64,000 nucleotides of DNA, taken from Vibrio zhanjiangensis (lineage in GTDB: Bacteria; Pseudomonadota; Gammaproteobacteria; Enterobacterales; Vibrionaceae). Both the position numbers and the translations under genes were made by a program. The notes under the pieces were generated by a model, which made no database searches, had not been told where the DNA came from, and saw only the letters and a list, made by a program, of their open reading frames with translations. The stretch is taken from the NCBI RefSeq assembly GCF_030161235.1, contig NZ_BSPW01000010.1:79813-143812 (forward strand). Direction: 5' to 3'. Position 1 is the first letter of the stretch, and the number at the start of each line of letters is the position of its first letter. Below are positions 28,154 to 37,170 of the stretch, piece by piece.

Positions 28154-30319
28154 TTATTTTTCATTGAGTAAATCGAGGAAAAATGCATACTCTAGAGCAT
28201 CCTCTTTCAAACGTTTGAAACGACCTGAAGCACCGCCGTGGCCTGCTTCCATATCAGTTTTGAACAGTAGTGCATTGTTATCAGTCTTCATCTCTCTCAG
28301 TTTTGCTACCCACTTCATGGGCTCAAAATATTGAACCTGAGAGTCATGTAAACCCGTTGTGACCAGCATATTTGGATACGCTTGATTGCTCACATTGTCA
28401 TAAGGTGAATAGCTTAACATATAGTCATAAAAGATTTTGTCGTTTGGATTGCCCCACTCATCATATTCGTTAGTGGTCAACGGGATAGATTCGTCAAGCA
28501 TAGTTGTAACTACATCAACAAAAGGTACATGGGCAGCGACCCCACGATATAATTCAGGTGCTTGATTGACTACCGCTCCCATCAATAGGCCTCCGGCAGA
28601 GCCTCCCACAGCAAATACCTTATCCTTTGAACCGTACCCCTCATTGGTAAGGGCTCGTGTTACATCGATAAAATCATTAAAAGTGTTTTGTTTAGTGAGC
28701 TTTTTGCCATCTTCATACCATGGTCTGCCCAGTATTTCTGAGCCCCGAATATGGGCGATGGCATACACAAAGCCGCGATCCAACAAGCTTAATCGGGCAG
28801 AGCTAAATGATGGATTAATGGTATGTCCATAAGAGCCATAACCGTATTGGTATATTGGGTTTGTGCCATCTTTTTTAAATTTGTCTTTGCGGTATACCAA
28901 TGAAACAGGGATCTGCTTGCCATCTCTAGCCGAGACCATGATGCGTTCAGATTGGTAATAGTTAGCATCGAAGTCACCAAGCACAGGCGTTTGTTTCAAT
29001 ATTTCTGGCTTGCCTGTTGCTAAGTCAAAATCATAGTAGGTTCCGGGAGTGGTCAAACTGCTGTAGTAAACTCTGAATTTGGAATTGGTAAGCTCATAAT
29101 TACCTGTAAAATAGGCAGAAAAAGCGCTGTCGTTAAACGCTAGAGGGAACTCTTTACCTGTTGAAAGTTGACGAACGGTAACGGTGGATAGACCATTTTT
29201 ACGCTGTTCATAGACCAAGTGATCGTTAAACAGCGTAAAATCAACCAGTTGAGTATCTTTATCGGCAGCAATAACGTCTTGCCACATAGTGCGGTCTTGA
29301 ACATTATCTTTTCTCACTTTCATTAACCGGAAGTTGACTGCCTCATAATTTGTGTAGATATAGTACCAATCGTTAAGTTTGGCTATGCTATATTCAATGC
29401 CTTTTTCCCTTGGGTAGAAGGGTTTAGCTTCTGCTTGTGGGTTGTTGGCATCAATGATTGAGACACCACTCGTTTCTGTACTGAAATGGGTGATAAATAT
29501 TTGCTCACCGTCTTTGCTTTTACCAAGAGAGGTGTAATAGGTATCGTCAAATTCTTCGTAAATTAACGTATCGCTACTTTGTGGCGTCCCGAGAACGTGA
29601 CGATAAACTTGATAGCCAAGTAAGGTTTGCGGATTTTTTTTGATGTAATAGAATGCCTTATTATCATTTTGCCAAGCAATATCGCTCTCAGCACCTTCTA
29701 CTCTGTCATTTAAATAGTCACCTGTGTCTAGGTTTTTGATACGAATGGTATACACACGTCGACTTAAGGTATCTTCACCATAAGCTAATAGAGCGTCATT
29801 TGGACTTACATAAAGACTTCCTATGCTAAAAAACTCATGCTCTTTTGCAAGTTCGTTGGCATCGAGTAATATTTCAGAGTTTGTTCCAGCAAAGTCTTTT
29901 GCTCGCCGATATATGGCGTACTCGTTATCCCCTAAGACCTGATTAGAATAAAAGTAGTTACCCTGTTTAACGGGAACAGAATTATCGTCTTTAGCAATGC
30001 GACCTTTTATTTCCTCAAATAGCTGTTGTTGCAATGACTCAGTGTGTTTTAGCACAGCATCGGCATATTGATTTTCCTGCTCCAAATGATGCAACACTTC
30101 TGTATCTGCACGTTGGTCATCACGCATCCAATAGTAGTTATCAATGCGGGTCTTGCCATGATTGTCTAGAGTGTGGGGAACTTTTTTGGCTACTGGTGAT
30201 TGAGTTTTCTGTACCGTTAATTCGATTTGAGATGGTTGAGTCATGTTTTGAACTCCTTGGTTGCTACAGCCAGTGATCAGCGTCGCCGACATAGCCAATG
30301 TTATAAGGGAGAAACGCAT
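28154..30319 (-). CDS. Oligopeptidase B-like S9A serine peptidase, lipoprotein
   Basis: 721-residue member of the prolyl oligopeptidase family (S9A). The N-terminus has a lipobox LITGC with Cys at about 18, so the protein is predicted to be lipid-anchored, unlike cytosolic PtrB. A seven-bladed propeller-like region spans about 70-470. The alpha/beta hydrolase has Ser574 in GGSAGG, Asp659 in GLHDSQ, and His694 in EAGHGG. AAGGAGC precedes the ATG at 30319. It probably cleaves short peptides after basic residues (PtrB-like) or proline; the acidic-pocket question cannot be settled here. Confidence 0.9.
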   Translation of the reverse strand: MRFSLITLAMSATLITGCSNQGVQNMTQPSQIELTVQKTQSPVAKKVPHTLDNHGKTRIDNYYWMRDDQRADTEVLHHLEQENQYADAVLKHTESLQQQLFEEIKGRIAKDDNSVPVKQGNYFYSNQVLGDNEYAIYRRAKDFAGTNSEILLDANELAKEHEFFSIGSLYVSPNDALLAYGEDTLSRRVYTIRIKNLDTGDYLNDRVEGAESDIAWQNDNKAFYYIKKNPQTLLGYQVYRHVLGTPQSSDTLIYEEFDDTYYTSLGKSKDGEQIFITHFSTETSGVSIIDANNPQAEAKPFYPREKGIEYSIAKLNDWYYIYTNYEAVNFRLMKVRKDNVQDRTMWQDVIAADKDTQLVDFTLFNDHLVYEQRKNGLSTVTVRQLSTGKEFPLAFNDSAFSAYFTGNYELTNSKFRVYYSSLTTPGTYYDFDLATGKPEILKQTPVLGDFDANYYQSERIMVSARDGKQIPVSLVYRKDKFKKDGTNPIYQYGYGSYGHTINPSFSSARLSLLDRGFVYAIAHIRGSEILGRPWYEDGKKLTKQNTFNDFIDVTRALTNEGYGSKDKVFAVGGSAGGLLMGAVVNQAPELYRGVAAHVPFVDVVTTMLDESIPLTTNEYDEWGNPNDKIFYDYMLSYSPYDNVSNQAYPNMLVTTGLHDSQVQYFEPMKWVAKLREMKTDNNALLFKTDMEAGHGGASGRFKRLKEDALEYAFFLDLLNEK

Positions 30320-30571
30320 CAAAGCTCCTTAAAGTGTGCTCAAAGATACACCTGTGTGCGCCTAGTCAGTAGTATTATTATATCAATAAGATAGGCGTGA
30401 TTTCTTATGTGGCGGCTAGCTAAGCTAGCAAACAAAAGGGGTAGGATCAAACATTATCACAAGGAATAACTTATACCGTTTGGCATTCATAAAGGTTAGA
30501 AAAACGATAGACAAACCATTTCGAGTAAGCTAGAAAGGTATATGTTATCTTGCTGACTAGGAACTTAATTT

Positions 30572-31090
30572 ATGAGAAAAATCTATATTGCTTCATCTTT
30601 AATTGCATCACTTGTGACCCTAAATGTGTATGCTTCTCCTATTACTCCAGAGGAGGTAGAAGCTGCCCAAAAAGGATGGGGAGAGGGCATTATTGCAATT
30701 GGTAAAGCAAAAGATGCTCGCAGTGCGGCGATTAAGCATATTGAGACTTTTTACGCCTATGACTTAGGTACGGTACTTTTTAAGCCCACGTTAGCAGTAG
30801 AGGATCAGTTTAGGCACTCGAAATCTGAGGCACTCTCTTACTTTGTTGGCGGGGAAATAGCTGAAGATAAAGGTTTTGCTCTTGCTCCTTACACCAATGT
30901 ACGTTGGGAAAATGAAGGTGTAATCACTGACAAGCACTCAGACATGGCGATGGCGATGGGCAATTATTATTTTACCAAAACCGATGGGCAAGAAGTTAAA
31001 GTTGAATACACGTTTGGGTACATCAAAGACGATGCCGGAAACATTAAAATAAATCTACATCACTCATCTTTGCCATACAGTCCCAAGTGA
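30572..31090 (+). CDS. Secreted NTF2/SnoaL-like protein
   Basis: 172 residues with a clear signal peptide ending near VYASP (about residue 22). The mature part contains a helix with GEGIIAIGKA, a central beta region, and the ending DDAGNIKINLHHSSLPY, a pattern seen in periplasmic NTF2-like (CaMKII-association-like) proteins. I recall relatives being labelled phosphoribosyl-AMP cyclohydrolase in error. No catalytic residue set is evident, so ligand and role are unknown. It is monocistronic with its own terminator. Confidence 0.75.
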   Translation: MRKIYIASSLIASLVTLNVYASPITPEEVEAAQKGWGEGIIAIGKAKDARSAAIKHIETFYAYDLGTVLFKPTLAVEDQFRHSKSEALSYFVGGEIAEDKGFALAPYTNVRWENEGVITDKHSDMAMAMGNYYFTKTDGQEVKVEYTFGYIKDDAGNIKINLHHSSLPYSPK

Positions 31091-31145
31091 TTTTATTGGC
31101 TAGACAAGTTTGGTGTGTAGATGTGTATATTGCACGCCGTTAGAG

Positions 31146-31176
31146 AAAGCCCGCGAGTGTCTCAATCGCGGGCTTT
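31146..31176. terminator. Bidirectional terminator
   Basis: AAAGCCCGCGA and TCGCGGGCTTT form an 11-bp stem with a nine-base loop between convergent genes. Confidence 0.85.
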
Positions 31177-31191
31177 ATAGACTGACTAGCA

Positions 31192-33033
31192 TTAAAATCC
31201 GGTATTAGGAAACTGATACAGCTTTTCCGTTACCCTAGTTCTGTCTGCCGTACTGATATTATCGAGAAAAGCGCCTCGAATTTCTTCTAGCAGTGGAAGT
31301 GACTGCACTGCATCCACATCTGTACCTAAAAGGCGAGCGAGAGAGGGGGTATTCATCAATGTACTCAACGCCTCTTTTTGAGAGATCGCTTGGTGATTTG
31401 TTGTGAGTTTAATATCTCGAGCAACGTCTTTAGCAAGGTTATCTTCAATCTGAGCGACAAGTTTAAAGTAGCGGCGATGTGCAGTTAGGTGAATGTCACG
31501 TCTCATCGTTTGCTGCCGGAGGGACAAATGGTTTGACTGCGTATTAGGTAACGAGTCACCAAACAGCGTGTCGCAGGCTTGTTTTACATACGTATCGTCA
31601 CTTTGAATAGCGGTGTATAGGGGTTTTATATTACTTGAACTTTTGGCTAAAGGACGTTTGAAAAAAGCACTAAGAGTGGTAGTTAAGTCCTTGTTGAGCC
31701 CTGATGTTACGTATTGATTCATAACCGAATGACTTTGAAGATACAGAGTGTTGGCTTCTTGTTCATTGTGATTTTCGATCGGCAAAACCAATAAATGGGA
31801 TTTGGAGCTGTTGGTTGTATGTAAATACACTGACTCCCCAACGGTACCTGCTCCTGCAGTGGTTATGCCGTTTGCATCAGCAATGTAGCTTAAGTGAAGT
31901 GCATTGTGACCAGGTATTGCTTTGGCACCACAGATCACAAAGAGATGATTTTTATATTCTGGCTTATGCTTATTTATGCCATTGATGATGTGCTCAATGA
32001 TGGCGTTATTCTTTTTATGTGCGTAGACATACGTTATTCCCTTTACGTGTTCAGGTGATATTGATTTGTCGCCAGTGATCACGCCAGTGAAGCCGTCTAT
32101 TGGAAAGACTTCTTCTGGGGTTTTGGCGCAACTAAGAGCTATGTTGTAAACAGCTTGCCTTGCCTCCTCAAGAGTACTATTCGCAGTTATACCTAGCTTC
32201 TTCAAAGAGTTGACAATATCACTTAACGTATTTTTTTCTCCTAGCCCGATATGAGATATCTGTTCTCCTGTTCCACCTAATACTTTAGCCAGAAGTGCAT
32301 TCTGGGGGGCGTTGTCATCACGCATGTCAGGCTTTAGCATGATAGCGTGGTTTTGCTGATCAATTCTGTGGGTTTTGGATATATCATGCTTGCTTGCGGC
32401 CTTTTGCAGATCCGGTGCCATATCGGTTAAAACGTAGATTTTTTCTTTGGCTATCGCGCTACCGCAACTTGTATCTGTGAGGGTAGAAAAGAGATTTTTT
32501 GCTGTGATGATTGGTATTGAACCATATACAGATTCGTGACTGTTAGGATTGAATAGTCTAGCGTCGAGAAGGGTCTTGTCGCTAACTTGACGTTGAGGAT
32601 ATGAAGCGAGTCGACGCATTATTTGGGGGTCATCTGAGCCCCCATTTTCGGTTAAATATCCATAGATAGGTTTATCACATTGTGACAAGATTACATGAAT
32701 GTTGTTTACAGCAAGTAATCGACATAAATCCAGTAGTGGTTTGGTTAGCGGGCTTTTTTTAGAGCTTGTTTCAGGCCAAGCGGGTGGGACGTGGAAAATA
32801 ACGCTGCTTCCATAGGGTAGTTTGTTCTTTTCTAATGCCATTTTGACAATATTGAGTGTTCTACTAGTGTGTCCCCCACCAGTTGGTGAATAACCGACAA
32901 CGAGACATTTGGCATTCCCAGTTGTTGCTGTGTGATACAGGGCGTTGGTTATCTCTAGCTGATTGTTATTGGCCTCTTTTGGTGATGGATTAGAGTAAAC
33001 TGACGTTTGGGAAAAGGTGTTATTAATAAACAT
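31192..33033 (-). CDS. Large protein with GT-B glycosyltransferase-like core, unknown role
   Basis: 613 residues. The first 35 residues are Asn, Ser, Thr and Gln rich, with no signal peptide. Residues 41-60 read as a Rossmann strand and glycine loop, LVVGYSPTGGGHTSR, like the N-terminal GGGH loop of MurG/MGDG-synthase-type GT28 enzymes. Residues 394-428 give GAGTVGESVY followed by LPIENHNEQEAN, matching the nucleotide-sugar-binding C-lobe of that group. The last 150 residues look helical. This supports a GT-B fold; donor and acceptor are unknown. The effector-like N-terminus raises the possibility of a secreted glycosyltransferase, which is speculative. The gene lies 45 bp after the TIM-barrel gene and is probably co-transcribed with it. 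Confidence 0.65.
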   Translation of the reverse strand: MFINNTFSQTSVYSNPSPKEANNNQLEITNALYHTATTGNAKCLVVGYSPTGGGHTSRTLNIVKMALEKNKLPYGSSVIFHVPPAWPETSSKKSPLTKPLLDLCRLLAVNNIHVILSQCDKPIYGYLTENGGSDDPQIMRRLASYPQRQVSDKTLLDARLFNPNSHESVYGSIPIITAKNLFSTLTDTSCGSAIAKEKIYVLTDMAPDLQKAASKHDISKTHRIDQQNHAIMLKPDMRDDNAPQNALLAKVLGGTGEQISHIGLGEKNTLSDIVNSLKKLGITANSTLEEARQAVYNIALSCAKTPEEVFPIDGFTGVITGDKSISPEHVKGITYVYAHKKNNAIIEHIINGINKHKPEYKNHLFVICGAKAIPGHNALHLSYIADANGITTAGAGTVGESVYLHTTNSSKSHLLVLPIENHNEQEANTLYLQSHSVMNQYVTSGLNKDLTTTLSAFFKRPLAKSSSNIKPLYTAIQSDDTYVKQACDTLFGDSLPNTQSNHLSLRQQTMRRDIHLTAHRRYFKLVAQIEDNLAKDVARDIKLTTNHQAISQKEALSTLMNTPSLARLLGTDVDAVQSLPLLEEIRGAFLDNISTADRTRVTEKLYQFPNTGF

Positions 33034-33078
33034 GTTTATTTCCGCTATTATATTTTTTGTTATATTTAATCGTTTTTC

Positions 33079-34002
33079 TTATCTTAATATTGAGCGAGCC
33101 ATACGAGCATAGGTGTGACGAACGCCGCGAATAGTAATACTGTAGTTGCGAATATTTTCTGGTAGTGCAATTCCGGTGTAGCCTGTGTCGCCGATATGAT
33201 GCAAGTCAGCACCAGCCATTTTACTCATCAATGCAATACGTTTAATCGTTTCTGTGTCAGCCCCTTCTTGAGATGTTCCTATGGCCGTCATCGCTAGCAC
33301 ATTATGACTGTGTGCTTTTTCTATTAACTTAGATACGTAAGATTCGGTCATACCTGGCAAGGTTCCTGGTGCTGGCAACAAAATGATATCAGCACCACAG
33401 TCAGCAAAGTATGAGACGTCTGAGTCAGAAATAATATGTTTCCCCCCTTCAGATACTATACCGGCACCGTGCATTTTGCCGGTGATGATCAAGATGTCAT
33501 CTTTCTGGTGAGCTCTGATTTGTTTGAGGGATTGCGCAATGGCTTTGTTAGATACGCCATTATTCGGGTTGCCGGTAATTACAATGAAGTTACATCCCAT
33601 GTCAATGAGTTTATTAACATTGTCAGAGGTCGCTGCTCTCCCTGAGCGCATCGCCCAAAGTTCATCGTGTTCCTGAGCAAAGTCGGGATCAACGGCCTCC
33701 AAGTTGACGCCAACGGGACGGCCAGTCAGTTGCTTTAATCTGGTTATAGTGTTTATGGGATGGGTATCTTGTGGTAAACCCATAACTTTGGGATTATCGA
33801 CGTCAAACATATTGAGTAGGAGTAAATCGGCACCTTGAGAGGCAGCTAGCTCTGCATTAGTAATGCCCATAAGCATGGGTTGCACTAAAGAGATTGTCTC
33901 ACTTAGCAATACTCGCCCTTCACTTGCTTTAATTGCATGTATCAGTTCTGACTTACTGATATTCGCGAAATCAGAAGCGCTGCAATCTAATAATCTTTTC
34001 AT
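33079..34002 (-). CDS. TIM-barrel protein, PEP-mutase-like (DUF7916-like)
   Basis: 307 residues, cytosolic. It begins MKRLLDCSASDF and has repeated strand-loop units typical of a TIM barrel: SEGRVLLSE, GADLLLLNMFDV, GRPVGVNLEAVDPD, NFIVITGNPN, DILIITGKMHGAG, DIILLPAPGTLPGMT, and MTAIGTSQEGAD near 240. The pattern resembles a family common in Firmicutes that I recall as DUF7916, often mislabelled as a haloacid dehalogenase. No reaction is established. The start at 34002 has no Shine-Dalgarno; the leader instead has a C/T-rich stretch and a strong hairpin. It sits first in a two-gene unit with the GT-B-like gene. Confidence 0.8.
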   Translation of the reverse strand: MKRLLDCSASDFANISKSELIHAIKASEGRVLLSETISLVQPMLMGITNAELAASQGADLLLLNMFDVDNPKVMGLPQDTHPINTITRLKQLTGRPVGVNLEAVDPDFAQEHDELWAMRSGRAATSDNVNKLIDMGCNFIVITGNPNNGVSNKAIAQSLKQIRAHQKDDILIITGKMHGAGIVSEGGKHIISDSDVSYFADCGADIILLPAPGTLPGMTESYVSKLIEKAHSHNVLAMTAIGTSQEGADTETIKRIALMSKMAGADLHHIGDTGYTGIALPENIRNYSITIRGVRHTYARMARSILR

Positions 34003-34030
34003 AATGATGTGTTTTCGAGGGGAGGAGTGC

Positions 34031-34067
34031 TGGCCTTTTTTTGTTAATTTTTTGAATCAAAAGGCCA
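34031..34067 (-). promoter_or_regulatory. Leader hairpin upstream of the TIM-barrel gene
   Basis: TGGCCTTTT and AAAAGGCCA form a perfect 9-bp stem around a 19-base AT-rich loop, ending about 30 bp before the start codon on the minus strand. It may be a terminator-like attenuator or a translation-control stem. Confidence 0.4.
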
Positions 34068-34243
34068 ACACAGCCTAGCTATTTGGTGATAATTATATTT
34101 TCAAATTTATCGACTTGATAAAAGGGTAAATTTGGAGATATTCCATTTCCCTTTTTAGATCATTTTGATTTTCTGGTGTTTGTTGTTCGAGATGACATAC
34201 AAAAGCCAACCAGATAACGTGAGGATTGCAGGAAAGTGGAACA

Positions 34244-34294
34244 CATAGGCTGAAAGTCAACCGCCTTACAAAGCAGAAAGGCAGCCAGCCTATG
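34244..34294 (-). terminator. Nested inverted repeat after rof
   Basis: CATAGGCTG (34244-34252) and CAGCCTATG (34286-34294) are perfect 9-bp arms enclosing an inner GCCTT/AAGGC stem. It lies about 10 bp after the rof stop on the minus strand. It could be the rof terminator, though the U tract is better on the plus strand. Confidence 0.4.
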
Positions 34295-34303
34295 CCATAG
34301 TTT

Positions 34304-34564
34304 TTAACTTATTTGCTGAAAGATAATTTCTCCAAAATGAGGATTATCGATTAATGCTGTCATAGATACTAAAGTTTCAGTCGGTATTTGCATATCACCA
34401 CTTTGAGTGCCTATCACAATACACTCTTTACGTTGCTCATTGTAAGTTGTTGTTTTAGCCTGACCTTCAAAAACTTGAGCAGATTCAGTCACTAAACGAA
34501 TAGGAATCTGGTAAAGACAAGCTATTTCTATGTAATCGTATTCACTGCAAGAAATCATTTTCAA
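34304..34564 (-). CDS. rof: Rho-binding antiterminator Rof
   Basis: 86-residue cytosolic protein of the Rof/YaeO family, which binds Rho and lowers termination. The N-terminus ISCSEYDYIEIACLYQIPIRL matches the E. coli pattern INCDDYDNLELAC (motif positions shared: C, YD, E, AC). The end NPHFGEIIF matches the HPEIGTVV region. Length equals E. coli Rof (about 85). AAAAGG precedes the ATG at 34564. It is monocistronic or possibly followed by the structured repeat at 34244-34294. Confidence 0.85.
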   Translation of the reverse strand: MKMISCSEYDYIEIACLYQIPIRLVTESAQVFEGQAKTTTYNEQRKECIVIGTQSGDMQIPTETLVSMTALIDNPHFGEIIFQQIS

Positions 34565-34625
34565 TCCTTTTACAACAGGGTCAATTAGGAGGCTTGTGAG
34601 TTAAGAGTTTCACAAATTACTTTGG

Positions 34626-34922
34626 CTATATGGTGTAGTCAAAGACAACAATATCTTTAAGTATTGGCCTAAATATATTTTTTAGCTCATTGTGCTTAGG
34701 GTGAGGTAGATAGCGTTTTCGACCAGCTTCGTCGCTGAATGTCATCATAACGCAGTGAGTGTAATGTTTGTTTTTTCCTTCAGGGCTATCATTTAGCCCC
34801 CATTCCACATCTTCTATCCCGTCTATGTTATTAGGCATGGATAAAAAAGATTGCTTCAGCTCTTCGATTTGCTTTGATGTTGCATCATCTTTAAACTCAA
34901 TGAGGAGAATGTGTCTTATCAT
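34626..34922 (-). CDS. Dabb-family stress-response A/B barrel protein
   Basis: 98 residues from MIRHILLIEFKDDAT. The alternating strands and the segments HILLIEFK, VEWGLNDSPEG, THCVMMTFSDEAGRKRYLPHP and VVFDY are characteristic of the Dabb ferredoxin-like dimeric barrel. Function in bacteria is mostly unknown. The longer in-frame start at 34991 adds a hydrophobic stretch unlike the family. It stands upstream of rof on the same strand, 61 bp apart. Confidence 0.88.
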   Translation of the reverse strand: MIRHILLIEFKDDATSKQIEELKQSFLSMPNNIDGIEDVEWGLNDSPEGKNKHYTHCVMMTFSDEAGRKRYLPHPKHNELKNIFRPILKDIVVFDYTI

Positions 34923-35131
34923 AGCTTGGCCTAATTTAAGTGTTAAAATAAAGTTTATTATCAATAATACAGCTTTACTAAAACAGTGCAAATTGTAATC
35001 TTTGCTCTATTTTGAGGGAAAGTATTAAAGTAATGAGGCGATATAATACACTAGTGCTATTTCAGTCATGGGTTGATGGTGACAAATAGCCACCATCAAG
35101 AGGCACGCAGACTTCGAGCTAGTTGGTGATG

Positions 35132-35806
35132 TTATGGCTGTGATTCTAAGGTCTCTACCCTTGCTTTTAGTTCTTTTATTGACTCAAGTAGAACCGGTAT
35201 CAATCCTATGTAGTCGACTCGTAACGTGTCTTGAATATCTGTCTTAACAAGTTCTGGTAGCTCAGCTTGTACCTCTTGGGCGATAACACCATATTCATAC
35301 TGGCCAGCTAAGTGACCTTGGATACTGTCAGGACGCCAAGAGTAACGATAGCCATTGAGGCGGCTCAGTTTAGCTAAACTGTTTTGTAGCGGTTGGATGT
35401 CTTGTTTCAAACTAACATCGCTTATTCTTGGCATGCTATTGGTTGGAGGAATGTACCCCATGGCAACGGAGTATGAGTTAGTTTCCTCATCATAAAGCAT
35501 AAATCGATACCAAGAACTCATAGAATTGTGTGCTGGCTGAGCAAGATAAAGATTGCCAAAGTTTGTTTTGCATTGTTGATTGATGGCAAGGTAGTGAGAT
35601 CTTAAAACCAGAAAATAGTCGCCATGCTGCTCCTCTCTTTCTATCCAAGAACCATCAATGACAACTTGTTCATCATTCTCATCGATTAACCAGTCCCAAT
35701 GACTTCCGTCAGGTTTTGCACAGAATACATTTGATTCGTCAGCAAGTGTATAACCTGAAAATATGACAGAGAAACCCACACTTAATATCAAATTAAATAA
35801 CTTCAT
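35132..35806 (-). CDS. Secreted protein with C-terminal S74 self-cleaving chaperone domain
   Basis: 224 residues. Signal peptide about 1-22 (ends YTLADES). A central domain carries Cys29 and Cys79, which could pair. From residue 129 the sequence fits the endosialidase-type intramolecular chaperone (peptidase S74): SDVSLKQDI, GVIAQEVQAELPELV, LRVDYIGLIPVLLESIKEL, then a coiled end. In phage tail proteins cleavage occurs just before the catalytic Ser, with a Lys five residues on; here S129 and K134 keep that spacing. GGGGAAG precedes the ATG at 35806. S74 domains usually sit on phage fibres, so a small exported host protein is unusual. Confidence 0.8.
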   Translation of the reverse strand: MKLFNLILSVGFSVIFSGYTLADESNVFCAKPDGSHWDWLIDENDEQVVIDGSWIEREEQHGDYFLVLRSHYLAINQQCKTNFGNLYLAQPAHNSMSSWYRFMLYDEETNSYSVAMGYIPPTNSMPRISDVSLKQDIQPLQNSLAKLSRLNGYRYSWRPDSIQGHLAGQYEYGVIAQEVQAELPELVKTDIQDTLRVDYIGLIPVLLESIKELKARVETLESQP

Positions 35807-36135
35807 CGCTTCCCCATAGACCACTTATAAATTGTGGTTATTATACTTTTACTAATTATTTATGCAAATTGATTTATATTTGCCGGATATTTTTTGTGAT
35901 CTGCTCTATGATGTTACTTGTTTTGTCATAAGTTGAGCTAAGAGAGGGCTGACAAAAATGGCGAATAATTGCTCTCCTTGGTTCTTGAGGTATTGATTTT
36001 GTAAATTAAATATGTCGGTAATACCGCCACAGAGTTATTAAAACCATACTCACCATGTTTAATATTGAGGCAATCTTTCTAAGGCAAAAATAAGGAAACT
36101 GGCATGTTGATTTCAGCCAAATTTAAGAGGGAACT

Positions 36136-36756
36136 ATGAAGAAAATGGTATACTTAGCCGTTTATGAGGGCATCTCTGATTGGGAATATGGCTATGTGCT
36201 TGCCCATATAAACTCTCCAGACTTTCAAGCAAATCCTAATGCCTATGGGATACAGACTGTAGGTAAATCCAAACATCCGATCAGAACGAAAGGAGGGGTG
36301 AGCATTCTTCCTGATCTGGAGCTTAACGAGCTAAACCCAGAAGACGGAGCAATGTTTATTCTTTGTGGCAGCGACCATGCGGCTACTGGTGGAATCGATG
36401 ATTTTGTTCGAGTGGCTAAGCAATTGTTGGAGCAAGGTGTATTCATTGCTGCAATATGTGGAGCGACAGCGGCTTTAGCAAAACATGGGCTTCTCAATAA
36501 CATTCCGCATACCAGTAATGCCAAAGAGTATTTGGAAATGACAGGTTATGCGGGTGGGAAGTATTATGTAGAGAAGCCAGCGGTATCAAGTGAGGCTATA
36601 ATAACGGCAAGTGGTATAGAGCCCGTCGCTTTTGCAGTAGAGATTTTCAAAAAGCTCAACATATATTCAGATGATGTGCTTGATGCATGGATAACACTAT
36701 TTGAACACAAAGACATCAAAGGTTTTTATGAACTGATGGAGTCAGGCTCGAAATAA
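36136..36756 (+). CDS. DJ-1/PfpI family protein
   Basis: 206 residues, cytosolic. The DJ-1/PfpI fold is shown by KKMVYLAVYEGISDWE at the start, FILCGSDHAA in the middle, and the nucleophile-elbow segment AAICGATAAL with Cys near residue 112, followed by GLLNNIPHTSN. The group includes glutamine-amidotransferase-like hydrolases and glyoxalases; the specific activity is not clear. The ATG is preceded by AGAGGGAAC. A bidirectional hairpin follows. Confidence 0.88.
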   Translation: MKKMVYLAVYEGISDWEYGYVLAHINSPDFQANPNAYGIQTVGKSKHPIRTKGGVSILPDLELNELNPEDGAMFILCGSDHAATGGIDDFVRVAKQLLEQGVFIAAICGATAALAKHGLLNNIPHTSNAKEYLEMTGYAGGKYYVEKPAVSSEAIITASGIEPVAFAVEIFKKLNIYSDDVLDAWITLFEHKDIKGFYELMESGSK

Positions 36757-36777
36757 AACATTTTGTCTATAAACGGT

Positions 36778-36808
36778 GAAACCCCGATGTTGGTAGCATC
36801 GGGGTTTC
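36778..36808. terminator. Terminator hairpin between PfpI gene and rplY
   Basis: GAAACCCCGATG and CATCGGGGTTTC form a perfect 12-bp stem with a seven-base loop between convergent genes. Confidence 0.85.
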
Positions 36809-36891
36809 GAATTTTAGAACTCTCGGTTGGTAAGGCCGATATTCTTTATGCAAAAGGCAGGATTTAATCCTACAAATTCCTTGGTAGGGAA

Positions 36892-37170
36892 TTAGATACG
36901 GATGAAGTCCATGTGCTCAACTTTTGGCTTGTAAACGTGACGTTGAACGTCTTGCGGCTTAACTTTCACTTCAGCGCCGTCGATCACAAGAACAATACCT
37001 TCGTAGAACTCAGGCTTATCCATTTGGTTAACGATGTCATCGTGGTTAAGAACAATTGATACTGGTGCAGCTTCACCACCGTAAACGATAGCAGGGAATT
37101 GACCAGCATGACGTAGGCGGCGGCTCGCACCTTTACCTAGTTCAGTACGTACTACTGCTTCAAATTTCAT
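36892..37170 (-). CDS. rplY: 50S ribosomal protein L25
   Basis: 92-residue 5S rRNA-binding ribosomal protein, the short E. coli-like form without the CTC extension. It begins [20 protein letters not shown] and includes FPAIVYGG and the closing VEHMDFIRI. It is monocistronic. In E. coli rplY is next to radD and rsuA; here those genes are about 11.7 kb away. The 376 bp upstream is not coding and should hold its promoter and the convergent-facing promoter of the next gene. Confidence 0.96.
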   Translation of the reverse strand: MKFEAVVRTELGKGASRRLRHAGQFPAIVYGGEAAPVSIVLNHDDIVNQMDKPEFYEGIVLVIDGAEVKVKPQDVQRHVYKPKVEHMDFIRI

